Shown here one piece after another: positions 17,826 through 25,869 of a DNA stretch of 41,436 bases. The notes beneath the pieces were generated by a model. That model did no database searches. It saw only the letters and a list, made by a program, of their open reading frames with translations, and had not been told where the DNA came from. Made by a program: the position numbers and the translations under genes. Within the stretch, counting starts at the first letter, position 1; the number at the start of each line of letters is the position of its first letter. The stretch covers positions 1-41,436 of the forward strand of contig JAGLPP010000136.1 of NCBI GenBank assembly GCA_023137315.1, written 5' to 3'. This DNA comes from Bacteriovoracaceae bacterium (GTDB lineage: Bacteria > Bdellovibrionota > Bacteriovoracia > Bacteriovoracales > Bacteriovoracaceae).

Positions 17826-18782
17826 ATGGCAAAGATATTGGTTTTTACAGAGCATGCCGGCGACGGCGTAAAAAATGTTACTCTTGAAATACTTGGAAAA
17901 CTTGAAGGACATAGTGTTGATGTGGCGGCCATAGGTGATATTGGATCAGATGGTTTAACGAATCTCGCCAAGTACGGTGCGGAAAATATTCATGTTCTGA
18001 AGGGTGGGGATCTGGATCAGTATTCACCCGAGGGATATGCGAATTCACTCAAGGATTTTATTGGAAATGGTGGTTATGATTATGTATTTGCAGGCAGTAC
18101 ATCTCTTGTGAAAGACGTAATGCCAAGAATTGCCGGAATGTTTGATGCAGGTATGGCGTCAGAGGTTGTCAACTTCGTCATGGACGGAGACACATTTAGT
18201 GGAACACGTCCGATGTTTGCCGGAAAATGTCTGGCGAAGGTTGAGATTGAAGGGCCAAAACCTCATTTTATAACCGTTCGTCCGAATGCTCTTGGAATGA
18301 GTGATAGTCCCAAAGCTGGAGCTGGAAATAAAAATGATGTTTCCGCTGTTGCCGGGGAAATCAAGGCGAAAATCAAGGAAATGGTAAAGTCCGATTCTGA
18401 TAGGGCCGATCTTACTGAAGCAAATGTTATCGTTTCAGGTGGTCGTGGAATTAAAAATCGTGAAAATTTTAAAATCTTAAACGAGCTTGCTGATCTTCTT
18501 GGCGCAACAGTCGGTGCTTCAAGGGCACTTGTCGATGCAGATGAAGCGGATCATTCCATGCAGGTCGGTCAGACGGGAAAAACTGTTTCCCCGAGTCTTT
18601 ATATAGCTTGTGGAATTTCAGGTGCAATTCAGCATCTTGCCGGTATGAGAACATCCAAAATTATTGTTGCAATCAATACCGATCCTGATGCGCCGATTTT
18701 CACAAAGGCTGATTATGGAATAGTGGGAGACCTTTTCAAGGTGGTTCCTGCCCTGACTGAAGAATTGAAAAAAATACTTTAA
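17826..18782 (+). CDS. etfA: Electron transfer flavoprotein alpha subunit
   Basis: A 318-residue FAD-binding partner of EtfB. The C-terminal FAD domain is intact: VSGGRGIKNRENF (~200), VGASRALVDADEADHSMQVG (~237), then QTGKTVSP, YIACGISGAIQHLAGM (~267) and the AINTDPDAPIF loop. A ribosome site (AAAAGGAAG) precedes the ATG. With etfB it would deliver electrons from the two acyl-CoA dehydrogenases here to an ETF:quinone oxidoreductase, which is not in the window. Confidence 0.95.
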   Translation: MAKILVFTEHAGDGVKNVTLEILGKLEGHSVDVAAIGDIGSDGLTNLAKYGAENIHVLKGGDLDQYSPEGYANSLKDFIGNGGYDYVFAGSTSLVKDVMPRIAGMFDAGMASEVVNFVMDGDTFSGTRPMFAGKCLAKVEIEGPKPHFITVRPNALGMSDSPKAGAGNKNDVSAVAGEIKAKIKEMVKSDSDRADLTEANVIVSGGRGIKNRENFKILNELADLLGATVGASRALVDADEADHSMQVGQTGKTVSPSLYIACGISGAIQHLAGMRTSKIIVAINTDPDAPIFTKADYGIVGDLFKVVPALTEELKKIL

Positions 18783-18801
18783 ATTTTAAAAGGATGGAAT
18801 T

Positions 18802-19947
18802 ATGTGGTTTTTTAATGATGAGGAACGTGAACTCCAAAAAATGTGCAAGGATTTTGCTATCAATGAGTTGGCGCCTGTAGCTACTGAGCATGATGAAAAT
18901 GAAACATTCAATATTGATGCCTTTAAAAAGATGGGCGAGCTTGGACTTCTTGGTATTACTGCTGATCCCGAGTATGGCGGTTCAGGTCTTGGAGCAACTG
19001 CTGCAACAATTGTTATGGATGAATTTGGTTATGCCTGTGCTTCATCAACCTTGAGTTATCTTGCTCATACAATTTTATGTGTGAATAATATTGAGGCCAA
19101 TGCAAGTCCAGAACAGAAGGCAAAATATCTGCCAAAGCTCATTAGCGGTGAACACATAGGTGCCATGGCCATGACAGAGGCGGATTTTGGTTCCGATGCC
19201 ATTGGTATTCAGACCAGGGCAAAGCGTGATGGTGATAATTACATTATTAATGGTAATAAAATGTGGATTACCAATGCCGAGCGTGCTGATGTGATTTATA
19301 CCTATACAAGAACTGGCGATGAGAAGAAAAATCTTTCAACATTCATTATTGAAAAGGATACTCCTGGCTACAGCTTTGGACGACCACTTCACAAGCTGGG
19401 TATGCGTGCTTCTCCCACGGGTGAGCTTGTTTTTGAAAATGCAAAGGTTCCAAAGGCTAATCTTGTTGGTAAAGAGGGCGACTCCGTCTATCACATGATG
19501 AAAAATCTTGATATTGAAAGGATTACGATCGCCGGTATTTCAGTAGGTATTGCAAGGGCCTGTCTTGATAATTGCCTGAAATACGCCAATGAAAGACACC
19601 AATTCGGAAAACCACTTGGTAATTTTCAGATGATTCAGAAAATGATTGCAGAGATGGCCACTGATATTGAAATGATGAAGCACTTTATATATTCAGTTTG
19701 CAAGGATTATGACAATGGCAACAGGGGAAAAGTTGTTGCTGCTGAAGTCAAACTGGGTATTCCGAAAATGGTTACAAAAATTTGCCTTGATGCCATTCAG
19801 ATTCATGGTGGTATGGGCTATTCAAGAGAGCTTCCGCTTGAAAGAATGCTTAGAGACAACAAACTTAATGAGATTGGTGCTGGTACCAACGAAGTTATGG
19901 TGATGATTATTGCCAGACAACTTTTAAAAGAGGCGATGCCACAGTAA
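18802..19947 (+). CDS. Acyl-CoA dehydrogenase, isovaleryl-CoA-dehydrogenase-like active site
   Basis: A 381-residue FAD acyl-CoA dehydrogenase of standard length. AMAMTEADFGSDAIGI (~114), KMWITNA (~153) and the C-terminal HGGMGYSREL block are present. The usual catalytic Glu near the C-terminus is replaced: the segment reads NEIGAGTNEVM instead of YEGT. Instead, Glu239 in NLDIERITIAG lies where isovaleryl-CoA dehydrogenase carries its base. This points to a branched-chain or long-chain substrate. It is 19 nt after etfA and 11 nt before the HMG-CoA-lyase-like gene, a neighbourhood that would fit leucine catabolism. Family certain, substrate inferred. Confidence 0.92.
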   Translation: MWFFNDEERELQKMCKDFAINELAPVATEHDENETFNIDAFKKMGELGLLGITADPEYGGSGLGATAATIVMDEFGYACASSTLSYLAHTILCVNNIEANASPEQKAKYLPKLISGEHIGAMAMTEADFGSDAIGIQTRAKRDGDNYIINGNKMWITNAERADVIYTYTRTGDEKKNLSTFIIEKDTPGYSFGRPLHKLGMRASPTGELVFENAKVPKANLVGKEGDSVYHMMKNLDIERITIAGISVGIARACLDNCLKYANERHQFGKPLGNFQMIQKMIAEMATDIEMMKHFIYSVCKDYDNGNRGKVVAAEVKLGIPKMVTKICLDAIQIHGGMGYSRELPLERMLRDNKLNEIGAGTNEVMVMIIARQLLKEAMPQ

Positions 19948-19958
19948 GGAGAGAATAT

Positions 19959-21089
19959 ATGCCAACTGAATATGATTATTGGAAAATTTTTCCGAGAATG
20001 CCAAAAAAGGTGACAATAGGGGATATTACCATTCGTGATGGTTTTCAACATGAAGAGAAATTTATCTCAACTCCTGCAAAGATTTACTATGCGGAGAAGA
20101 TGATTTTTGCCGGTTGCCGCGATCTTGAAATTACCAATCTCGGCAATACCTGGCTTATGCCACAGTTCAAGGATTCCGATGAGATTCTGGCATATTTTAA
20201 AGGAGATCGTTTCAGGAAAAAATGTGCCAAGCGTGGAATCAACCATGAGGATATCTGTTTTACCGCTGTTACCATTCGTGAAAAATCAGTTGATCGTGCA
20301 ATTGCCCTTAAAAAAGAGGGAGTCGGTCCTGACCGTATTCTCATGATGGTGTCCACAGAGGAGGAACATCATTTTGCAAACTCCGGTACGACCCTTCCTG
20401 ATTATTGGTCGGAGGCCGAAAGATGTATTAAAAAATGCAATGATGTCGGAATCAAGATGTGTGGTACTGTTTCCACTATCTGGGGGAGTCCAATTGGTGG
20501 AGCAACTGATATGAAAGAAGCAGTTGAGTTTACCAAACGTTGGCTTGATATTGGTGCTCACGATGTCGAGCATGCTGATCACGACGGTTCCGCTTCGGCC
20601 GCAGATGTTTATCGCTACTTTGCGATGATCATGGATGCGATTCCAAATCCGGAAAAACATATTGCTCATTTTCATGAGACCAAAAGAATGGCCTCGGCTT
20701 CTGTTCTGGCCTGTCTCCATGCCGGTATTACAAATTTTGAGGCAACAATTGGTGGTCTTGGTGGACAACCTGCGAATTTTTTGGATGATTGTCCGGTTCC
20801 AGGAACCGGTGAATATTATTATGATGATCCAAGATACGTCGGACTTGTTTGCATGGAGGATACTCTTGTCCAGCTTGATGAGATGGGAATTGATACCGGT
20901 TATAACATTGACAAGGTATTGGAGCTTGGCCGAAAGATGGAAAAAACCATCGGTAGGCGCTTAAGATCCGAGGCAATCATCAATGGCAGGACTTTGAAAG
21001 AGGGACATATGCAATTCGCCCGTCCAGATCTGGCTGATCGTAAAAAGAAGCTTGGTGAGAAACCGGGCCAGAAATTGCCATTGTCTTGA
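19959..21089 (+). CDS. HMG-CoA-lyase-like TIM-barrel protein, catalytic Cys absent
   Basis: A 376-residue DRE-TIM metallolyase family member. GDITIRDGFQHEEKF (Arg26, Asp27, Gln30) and AHFHETKRM (metal-binding HxH) match the active site of 3-hydroxy-3-methylglutaryl-CoA lyase. The GGLGG loop is followed by Gln-Pro where the lyase has its catalytic Cys, and about 30 extra residues (including a different Cys in DDCPVPGTG) precede the conserved MEDTLVQLDEMGIDTG helix. It may be a condensing or lyase enzyme with another mechanism. Last gene of the operon; AAGGAG overlaps the stop region of the preceding gene. Family good, reaction uncertain. Confidence 0.8.
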   Translation: MPTEYDYWKIFPRMPKKVTIGDITIRDGFQHEEKFISTPAKIYYAEKMIFAGCRDLEITNLGNTWLMPQFKDSDEILAYFKGDRFRKKCAKRGINHEDICFTAVTIREKSVDRAIALKKEGVGPDRILMMVSTEEEHHFANSGTTLPDYWSEAERCIKKCNDVGIKMCGTVSTIWGSPIGGATDMKEAVEFTKRWLDIGAHDVEHADHDGSASAADVYRYFAMIMDAIPNPEKHIAHFHETKRMASASVLACLHAGITNFEATIGGLGGQPANFLDDCPVPGTGEYYYDDPRYVGLVCMEDTLVQLDEMGIDTGYNIDKVLELGRKMEKTIGRRLRSEAIINGRTLKEGHMQFARPDLADRKKKLGEKPGQKLPLS

Positions 21090-21103
21090 CAGGCACCATA
21101 CAT

Positions 21104-23104
21104 TTATAAAAGTATGTATTCTCCTCTAACGGTTGAATGAGGTGATATTTTTCCCAGTTTCTGCAGGTTTTTAAGATCACGTTGAGCTGTACGTAAAGAG
21201 GTTCCAAAGTATTCAGATAAATGCTTTACATTAATTACATCTTTTTTTCGAAGATATTCGATAACAAATATCTGGCGACTATTTAAAAGATAAGAATTAT
21301 CTATTTCGGAAGTTATTAATGCAAAGGAAATATTACTTTTTCGTCGAACACCTTTTGGCATTATTTCCAGAACTGTTTGCCCAAGCAGTTTATTAAATTT
21401 ACGAACAGAGGAATGAATTTTGGGGTTATCTTCCAATGGCACAAAGTTATTCTGCCAAATCTTTTTATATAAATTTTCTTTTGAATCCTCAACTCTCTTT
21501 TCATAAAAAAAATAATTTAAAAGCTTTCCTGAGATGCTGTTCATGTCAATCTCAATATGTTCACCTCTTCGAAAAATACTTCCCAGTTTTTCTCTAATGA
21601 TTAAATCATAATTTTCAAAAGAAGGTTTTGAAAATCGGGGAAGAACCTCTTCTCCCCGGTGAGTATCGATAGCATGTAAGTTTATTCCAAGACCGTTTTT
21701 TAAAAACCTATTAAGAAATTGATCGTGACTTGCAAACAGCATTTCCCCATCAAGATGCCTTTTAATGGCAAGCAAAAAAGAATTGTCTTTTTTTACTTCA
21801 TCTGCATATTGAGAATAAAATTCCCTTGCTAATTGAAGATCATTAAGTTTATTAACTGCAATTCCAATACATATAAGACTATCCAACAAGAAATCAGGGT
21901 TCCATCCTTTGCGTAGATAAGTACGGCACTCATCAATATTTTCTTTTTTCAGGGAGCAAAGGGCCAGTAATAGTGATGATTTTGATATTTTATAATTATT
22001 GCTATCTTTGGTTGCCTGTTCCAGTTCCTTTATGGCAATCATTTCAGCTTCTTCGGTTTTACCTTCGAGCCAAAGAATCCATGCACCAAACAATTTTACC
22101 GTGTAGGAATTATCATTCGCAATAATTTTGTAGTGACGATCAAATATTTCCCTGGCAAGTTTTGGTAGTTTACAACGAATAGAAATATCCAACAATTCGT
22201 TTACTACAAATTCCTTTTCAATATATTCACCGGGTAATTCAACAAGCTCTTGAAGCTTTTCAAAAGCATTATCAAATTTACCTTCCAAAATATCGATTTT
22301 TGAAAAAAGAACCATACACTCAATTCTTCGAAAATGTTGGTCGTTACGGGCCAAAATGAGCTGTTTGAGATTAAGAGCAACATCTTTTGCTGTGGAAATA
22401 TTTCCATATTCAATAAGAATATCCAAATATTGAATTAATCCTCTGATCTTCTCATCATCATTGGACATGTTTGACTTGTAATCAGTGGCCCTTTTTAAAA
22501 AAGCAAGGGCCTTTCCATATTCACCAAGAGAAACAAATCTCCACGCTTTTATTGAATCAACAGAGGCATGTATTGACTGATATTCCAAACAATTAATTTC
22601 CTTGTTCAGTTGGTTGGTGATTATTTCCTGATGTAAATAATCACCAACACGGTGGTAATAACTGCCAAGTCTCAGCATGGATATCCACTTTGCATATTTT
22701 TCACCACAGTCATCAAGAATTTTTACAGCAGTTTTATAGTATAAGTGAGCGTCATTCAGTTCTTTTTTAAAATAATGAATTGATCCCAGTAATTGATATG
22801 CCCTGCCTTTTAAAAAGGGCCACATGAAACCATCTTTTTCAATTAATTCAAATAGTATTTTCAGGGATTGATCAATATTTTTTTTCAAAAAGAAACTATT
22901 GGCCTGAAGCATTTGATATAATGAATGCGGTATATTTGTTGCGATTTCAAATGAAGTATGGTGGTCCCCGATTGCAAGATAGGCATTTGCAATGAAATAA
23001 ATATCCAGCTCAGATATTTGCTTATTATCAATCTGATAGTCTGCAATAATTTGATTGTATTTTTGATAATTATCTAAATGGTAATATCTGCTGTCCTGTA
23101 GCAT
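21104..23104 (-). CDS. TPR-rich transcriptional regulator with two winged-helix-like regions
   Basis: A 666-residue protein I do not recognise by name. Residues ~30-450 are helical repeats with TPR-like spacing. A region at ~520-600 (LLNYFFYEKR, ENLYKKIW, SSVRKFNKLLG) resembles an OmpR/SARP-type winged helix. The last ~50 residues (NVKHLSEYFGTSLRTAQRDLKNLQ, split here as NVKHLSEYFGTSLRT plus AQRDLKNLQ) are a clear DeoR-like winged helix ending in the wing RGEYILL. No receiver or ATPase domain is seen. The frame extends to TTG 23122; ATG 23104 is used, though its GGTGGAG site is only 2 nt away. It converges with the acyl-CoA operon end and is divergent from a secreted-protein gene, with a long dyad between them. 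Confidence 0.68.
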   Translation of the reverse strand: MLQDSRYYHLDNYQKYNQIIADYQIDNKQISELDIYFIANAYLAIGDHHTSFEIATNIPHSLYQMLQANSFFLKKNIDQSLKILFELIEKDGFMWPFLKGRAYQLLGSIHYFKKELNDAHLYYKTAVKILDDCGEKYAKWISMLRLGSYYHRVGDYLHQEIITNQLNKEINCLEYQSIHASVDSIKAWRFVSLGEYGKALAFLKRATDYKSNMSNDDEKIRGLIQYLDILIEYGNISTAKDVALNLKQLILARNDQHFRRIECMVLFSKIDILEGKFDNAFEKLQELVELPGEYIEKEFVVNELLDISIRCKLPKLAREIFDRHYKIIANDNSYTVKLFGAWILWLEGKTEEAEMIAIKELEQATKDSNNYKISKSSLLLALCSLKKENIDECRTYLRKGWNPDFLLDSLICIGIAVNKLNDLQLAREFYSQYADEVKKDNSFLLAIKRHLDGEMLFASHDQFLNRFLKNGLGINLHAIDTHRGEEVLPRFSKPSFENYDLIIREKLGSIFRRGEHIEIDMNSISGKLLNYFFYEKRVEDSKENLYKKIWQNNFVPLEDNPKIHSSVRKFNKLLGQTVLEIMPKGVRRKSNISFALITSEIDNSYLLNSRQIFVIEYLRKKDVINVKHLSEYFGTSLRTAQRDLKNLQKLGKISPHSTVRGEYILL

Positions 23105-23185
23105 TGCTCCACCATAACTCAAATGTCTCTAATCGCAATTATAAACATCTAAATTTATAAAATAATGAAAAAAATTCATAATACC

Positions 23186-23216
23186 AACTGACATTTTTTA
23201 TTAAACGATGTCAGTT
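23186..23216. promoter_or_regulatory. Inverted repeat AACTGACAT-N13-ATGTCAGTT
   Basis: A perfect 9-bp inverted repeat in the 287-bp AT-rich divergent region between the TPR regulator and the secreted-protein gene. No U-run follows on either strand, so an operator, perhaps for the regulator next to it, is more likely than a terminator. It contains the same TGACA/TGTCA half-sites as the dyads at 140-154 and 28132-28146, but with a wider spacer. Confidence 0.45.
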
Positions 23217-23391
23217 AGAGCCTAACTAATTGTTTTTCCTGTTAATGATTTTTCAATTTTTCATAAAAATTTAATAAATATATTAATATTCAGTGAGTTA
23301 GTGATTTTATTTCATTTTATGTACCAAAATTCAAATTATGCGTATAAGTCCATCATTAATGTAAGCATTTTTCAAAAACAGGAGTTTGTAT

Positions 23392-24150
23392 ATGAAAAGA
23401 TGTATCTTATTTATTGCTTTATTTTACGCTGCTTTGGCGGTAGCTACTCCCGATTTACCATTAAAATTAAAAGAGGTAATCGGGCCGGATGAAGGTATCT
23501 GGGTTGGAAAATCATTTGATTTGAAGGTGGTTTTAGAGGGGGATGCCAGGGATTTGAAATCTCTTGATATTTTAACAGTTAGAATTGACGATCCAAACAC
23601 TGACTACAGGATTGGAGCAAAAATTGAAAATATTTCCAACAGCGAAGGGAAAAACACTTTTGTTTTTAAAAATTTGCTGATCAAGGAAGGGAAGCCTGCA
23701 GGAGATTATGAATTAGAATTTTATGGAGTTAAAAAAGGACATTCACCTCTATATCATGATGATATTTTTAAATATATAGTTCTATACGAAAAAGATATTA
23801 TACAAGTGAACAGTGATTCAGAAGCAGATATTTCAGCACCTGAGTTGTTATCTTTTAAACACAGCTTTAAGGATAACGTCGTAAAAATAGTTGTAAAAGC
23901 GAAAGACCAAAATAAAATTGAAAAGGTTCATGTGGATTTCCTGGTAAAAAGGGGAGAGGATCATTGGAGTGGAGGTTTTATTGGTTTGGAATACAATGAA
24001 AATCTTGACCAATGGGAGCTGGAATATACTCTTGATCCTGAAAACCAGGCATTTAAAACGAGTGGTTCAGTTGGAATGGAGGATTCTCTTGATAATTATG
24101 AGATTGTAGATGGTTTGGATAAAAAGGTAATTTACGAATATCAAAAATAG
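23392..24150 (+). CDS. Secreted protein of unknown function
   Basis: A 252-residue protein with a Sec signal peptide (KRCILFIALFYAALAVAT, cut near residue 18-19). The mature part alternates beta-strand-like segments: SFDLKVVLEGD, VRIDDPNTDY, YELEFYGVKKG and VVKIVVKAKDQ. This suggests two immunoglobulin-like or similar beta domains. An internal Cys is absent from the mature region. The frame opens at TTG 23386, but AGGAG at 23380-23384 spaces correctly to ATG 23392. It is divergent from the TPR regulator across a conspicuous dyad, so that regulator may control it. Function unknown. Confidence 0.65.
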   Translation: MKRCILFIALFYAALAVATPDLPLKLKEVIGPDEGIWVGKSFDLKVVLEGDARDLKSLDILTVRIDDPNTDYRIGAKIENISNSEGKNTFVFKNLLIKEGKPAGDYELEFYGVKKGHSPLYHDDIFKYIVLYEKDIIQVNSDSEADISAPELLSFKHSFKDNVVKIVVKAKDQNKIEKVHVDFLVKRGEDHWSGGFIGLEYNENLDQWELEYTLDPENQAFKTSGSVGMEDSLDNYEIVDGLDKKVIYEYQK

Positions 24151-24261
24151 AAGTTTTTATGGGCCCTTGGGAACAGGTGCCTTTTTGCGACCGTAGTTTC
24201 TTTTTATTTGTGAAAAGAGAATGTGCATATGGTAAGATAGAGATAAAAAGGAGTTTATTTT

Positions 24262-24507
24262 ATGGATATGTTACTTGCCAGGGATTTTTTGCTGTGGGCG
24301 TTTCTGATTAATCTGGGTTTTATGTTTTTGTGGTTTTTTATAATCATTTTTGCACATAATCTGATTTATAAAATGCATAGCAAATTCTTTCAAATTTCAA
24401 AAGAGCAGTTTGATGCCATTCACTATGCTGGAATTGCCTTTTACAAAATTGTAATTTTTACTTTTTTCCTGGTTCCTTACGTTGTGTTAAGTATTATTGG
24501 CCGTTGA
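24262..24507 (+). CDS. DUF6868-type small inner-membrane protein
   Basis: An 81-residue protein with two hydrophobic segments (~8-33 and ~58-78) joined by a polar loop containing SKEQFDAIHYAGIAFYK. The pattern of FLLWAFLINLGF, the IHYAGIA helix and a C-terminal LVPYVVL matches the small DUF6868 membrane family as I remember it. Function unknown. AAAAGGAG lies upstream of the ATG. Its last 14 bases overlap the end of the convergent crotonase gene. Confidence 0.65.
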   Translation: MDMLLARDFLLWAFLINLGFMFLWFFIIIFAHNLIYKMHSKFFQISKEQFDAIHYAGIAFYKIVIFTFFLVPYVVLSIIGR

Positions 24508-25321
24508 ATTCAGGTGTGCGTTTTTCCCTGAGTGCCTTAAGGCCTTCGACATGGTCGTCGGTTCTTTGAGTGATTCCCTGATATGCCGCCAGAAGGTCAA
24601 GATGGGAGTGGATGTTGTTTGTTCTGGCACTTTTAATGGCCTTTTTTGTCATGGAAATGGCAACAGGGGCGTTTCCTGCGATTTTTAATGCGAGGGATTT
24701 TGTCTTATCCAGCAGTTTTTCAGCATGGACAAGATGATTCAGGAGTCCGATTTTCAAGGCCTCCTCTGCATTTATAACCTCTCCAGTGAGGGAAAGTTCC
24801 ATGGCCTTGGAATATCCTACAATACGTTGTAGAAAAAAGGTGCCGCCGTCTCCCGGGATTAGTGCCAGCTTGGAGAAGGTTTCGCCAAATTTGGTTTTTT
24901 CACATCCAATCCTGATATCGCACATGCACGCAAGGTCACATCCGGCCCCTATTGCTGGCCCGCCAACCATTGCGATGACCGGAGTCTGCAATGATTCCAT
25001 GGTAATGGGAATTTGCTGGATACCCTTCATGTAACGGATTCGAAGTTCATTTGGATGGCCGGCGAACATTCCACTTTTTTGTTCCATGGCGGAAAGATCA
25101 CCTCCGGCGCAAAAACATTTGCCGATACCGGTTACTATGATGACACGTATATCGTTGTCCCAATCGGCATGTTTAAGAACCTTGCACAAATCCTCTATCA
25201 TTCCGTCTGAAAATGCGTTTGAGAAATCAGGGCGATTTAACGTAATCCAAAGAAGATGTTTTTCCCTGTTTTCACCTTTTCTTACCAGAAGATCATTGAA
25301 AGTTTCCTGATAAAAGCTCAT
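24494..25321 (-). CDS. Crotonase-superfamily protein (enoyl-CoA hydratase/isomerase-like)
   Basis: A 275-residue acyl-CoA enzyme. The oxyanion-hole segments GKCFCAGGDLSAM (~66) and GGPAIGAGCDLACMCDIR (~118) are present. The two catalytic Glu of classical hydratases are not: the first position is Asp (GAGCD) and the second falls on a non-acidic residue in FGETFSKLALIPGDGGTFF. The PGDGG Asp resembles the arrangement in PaaG-like isomerases, so an isomerase or another crotonase reaction is more likely than simple hydration. Its start overlaps the stop of the 121-residue protein gene by 4 nt (ATGA), implying translational coupling. Last gene of a six-gene minus-strand run. Confidence 0.88.
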   Translation of the reverse strand: MSFYQETFNDLLVRKGENREKHLLWITLNRPDFSNAFSDGMIEDLCKVLKHADWDNDIRVIIVTGIGKCFCAGGDLSAMEQKSGMFAGHPNELRIRYMKGIQQIPITMESLQTPVIAMVGGPAIGAGCDLACMCDIRIGCEKTKFGETFSKLALIPGDGGTFFLQRIVGYSKAMELSLTGEVINAEEALKIGLLNHLVHAEKLLDKTKSLALKIAGNAPVAISMTKKAIKSARTNNIHSHLDLLAAYQGITQRTDDHVEGLKALREKRTPEFNGQ

Positions 25322-25683
25322 ATTCCCTGCCTGGCGATAAGTGCCGAACCAATGGCGGCAATTATTTTATCATCAGATTTATTGTCAGTAGTGCCAGTTG
25401 AGGCAATGGATGGAGCATATGTTTTGAGTTCTTTTTTTCGCGTTACCTTGAATTTTTCAACCTTGATGTCGCTGCCAAATGCGTTGGTTGTAAAAGAGTC
25501 GTTATCAGTGTGAATCAAGGGAAGGGTGTGGTTTTTGTTATTTTCCGAAATAATAATTTCGTCATTTTTCAAATCTTCAAGATTAAAAAAGTATTTGGTT
25601 CCATTCAATTCAATTGTTACTGAATTTTGTGTTCCCTCTATTAATTTATACTCTATCATGTTTCCATTTAATTTTAGTTTCAT
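25318..25683 (-). CDS. Small protein, possible biotin-carboxylase accessory
   Basis: A 121-residue protein not confidently recognised. Residues 1-80 form short beta-strands (VTIELNGTKYFFNLEDL, then IIISENNKNHTLPLI) resembling the beta-barrel that precedes the biotinyl domain in biotin-dependent carboxylase subunits. No biotinylation motif (AMKM) follows. It ends in a Ser/Thr/Asp-rich linker and a short helix, DDKIIAAIGSALIARQGI, like tails seen in OadG-type accessory proteins. It is 17 nt after the 48-residue gene and overlaps the crotonase start by 4 nt. The assignment is a weak inference from pattern and context. Confidence 0.55.
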   Translation of the reverse strand: MKLKLNGNMIEYKLIEGTQNSVTIELNGTKYFFNLEDLKNDEIIISENNKNHTLPLIHTDNDSFTTNAFGSDIKVEKFKVTRKKELKTYAPSIASTGTTDNKSDDKIIAAIGSALIARQGI

Positions 25684-25700
25684 TTTCTGTATGGCCTTAC

Positions 25701-25847
25701 TTATACGTTTCTAAAGTTCATCAGGGTTTCCCATGGTGATGGATTTTTATTTTTTTGTCCGTTTTTTTTGTTTCTGGATAGAAGGTATGCAGCAATAATG
25801 AGTGCTTTTTGTTTTTCTGTCATATTTTTCACTTTTTTCTTTTCCAT
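25701..25847 (-). CDS. 48-residue protein resembling acyl-CoA-carboxylase epsilon/OadG-like small subunits
   Basis: An ATG at 25847 opens a 48-codon frame ending in TAA at 25701-25703; AGGAAA lies 5 nt upstream. The protein is a basic start, a helix (EKQKALIIAAYLLSR), a Lys/Asn-rich linker and a tail with PSPWETLMNFRN. The pattern of a short helix with ALxxAAxxL, a polar linker and a Ser-x-Trp near the end is that of actinobacterial acyl-CoA carboxylase epsilon subunits. The next protein ends in a similar IIAA helix. It sits 22 nt after the bactofilin gene. A real but normally overlooked small gene is likely; its role is inferred only. Confidence 0.6.
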   Translation of the reverse strand: MEKKKVKNMTEKQKALIIAAYLLSRNKKNGQKNKNPSPWETLMNFRNV

Positions 25848-25869
25848 TTTTTATTTCCTGTTCGATCCA

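Noticed and set aside
21098-21119. ATACAT...ATGTAT inverted repeat at the convergent ends near 21.1 kb
   Set aside because: Only six AT-rich pairs, mostly within the 3' end of the regulator gene, and no U-run; too weak to call a terminator.
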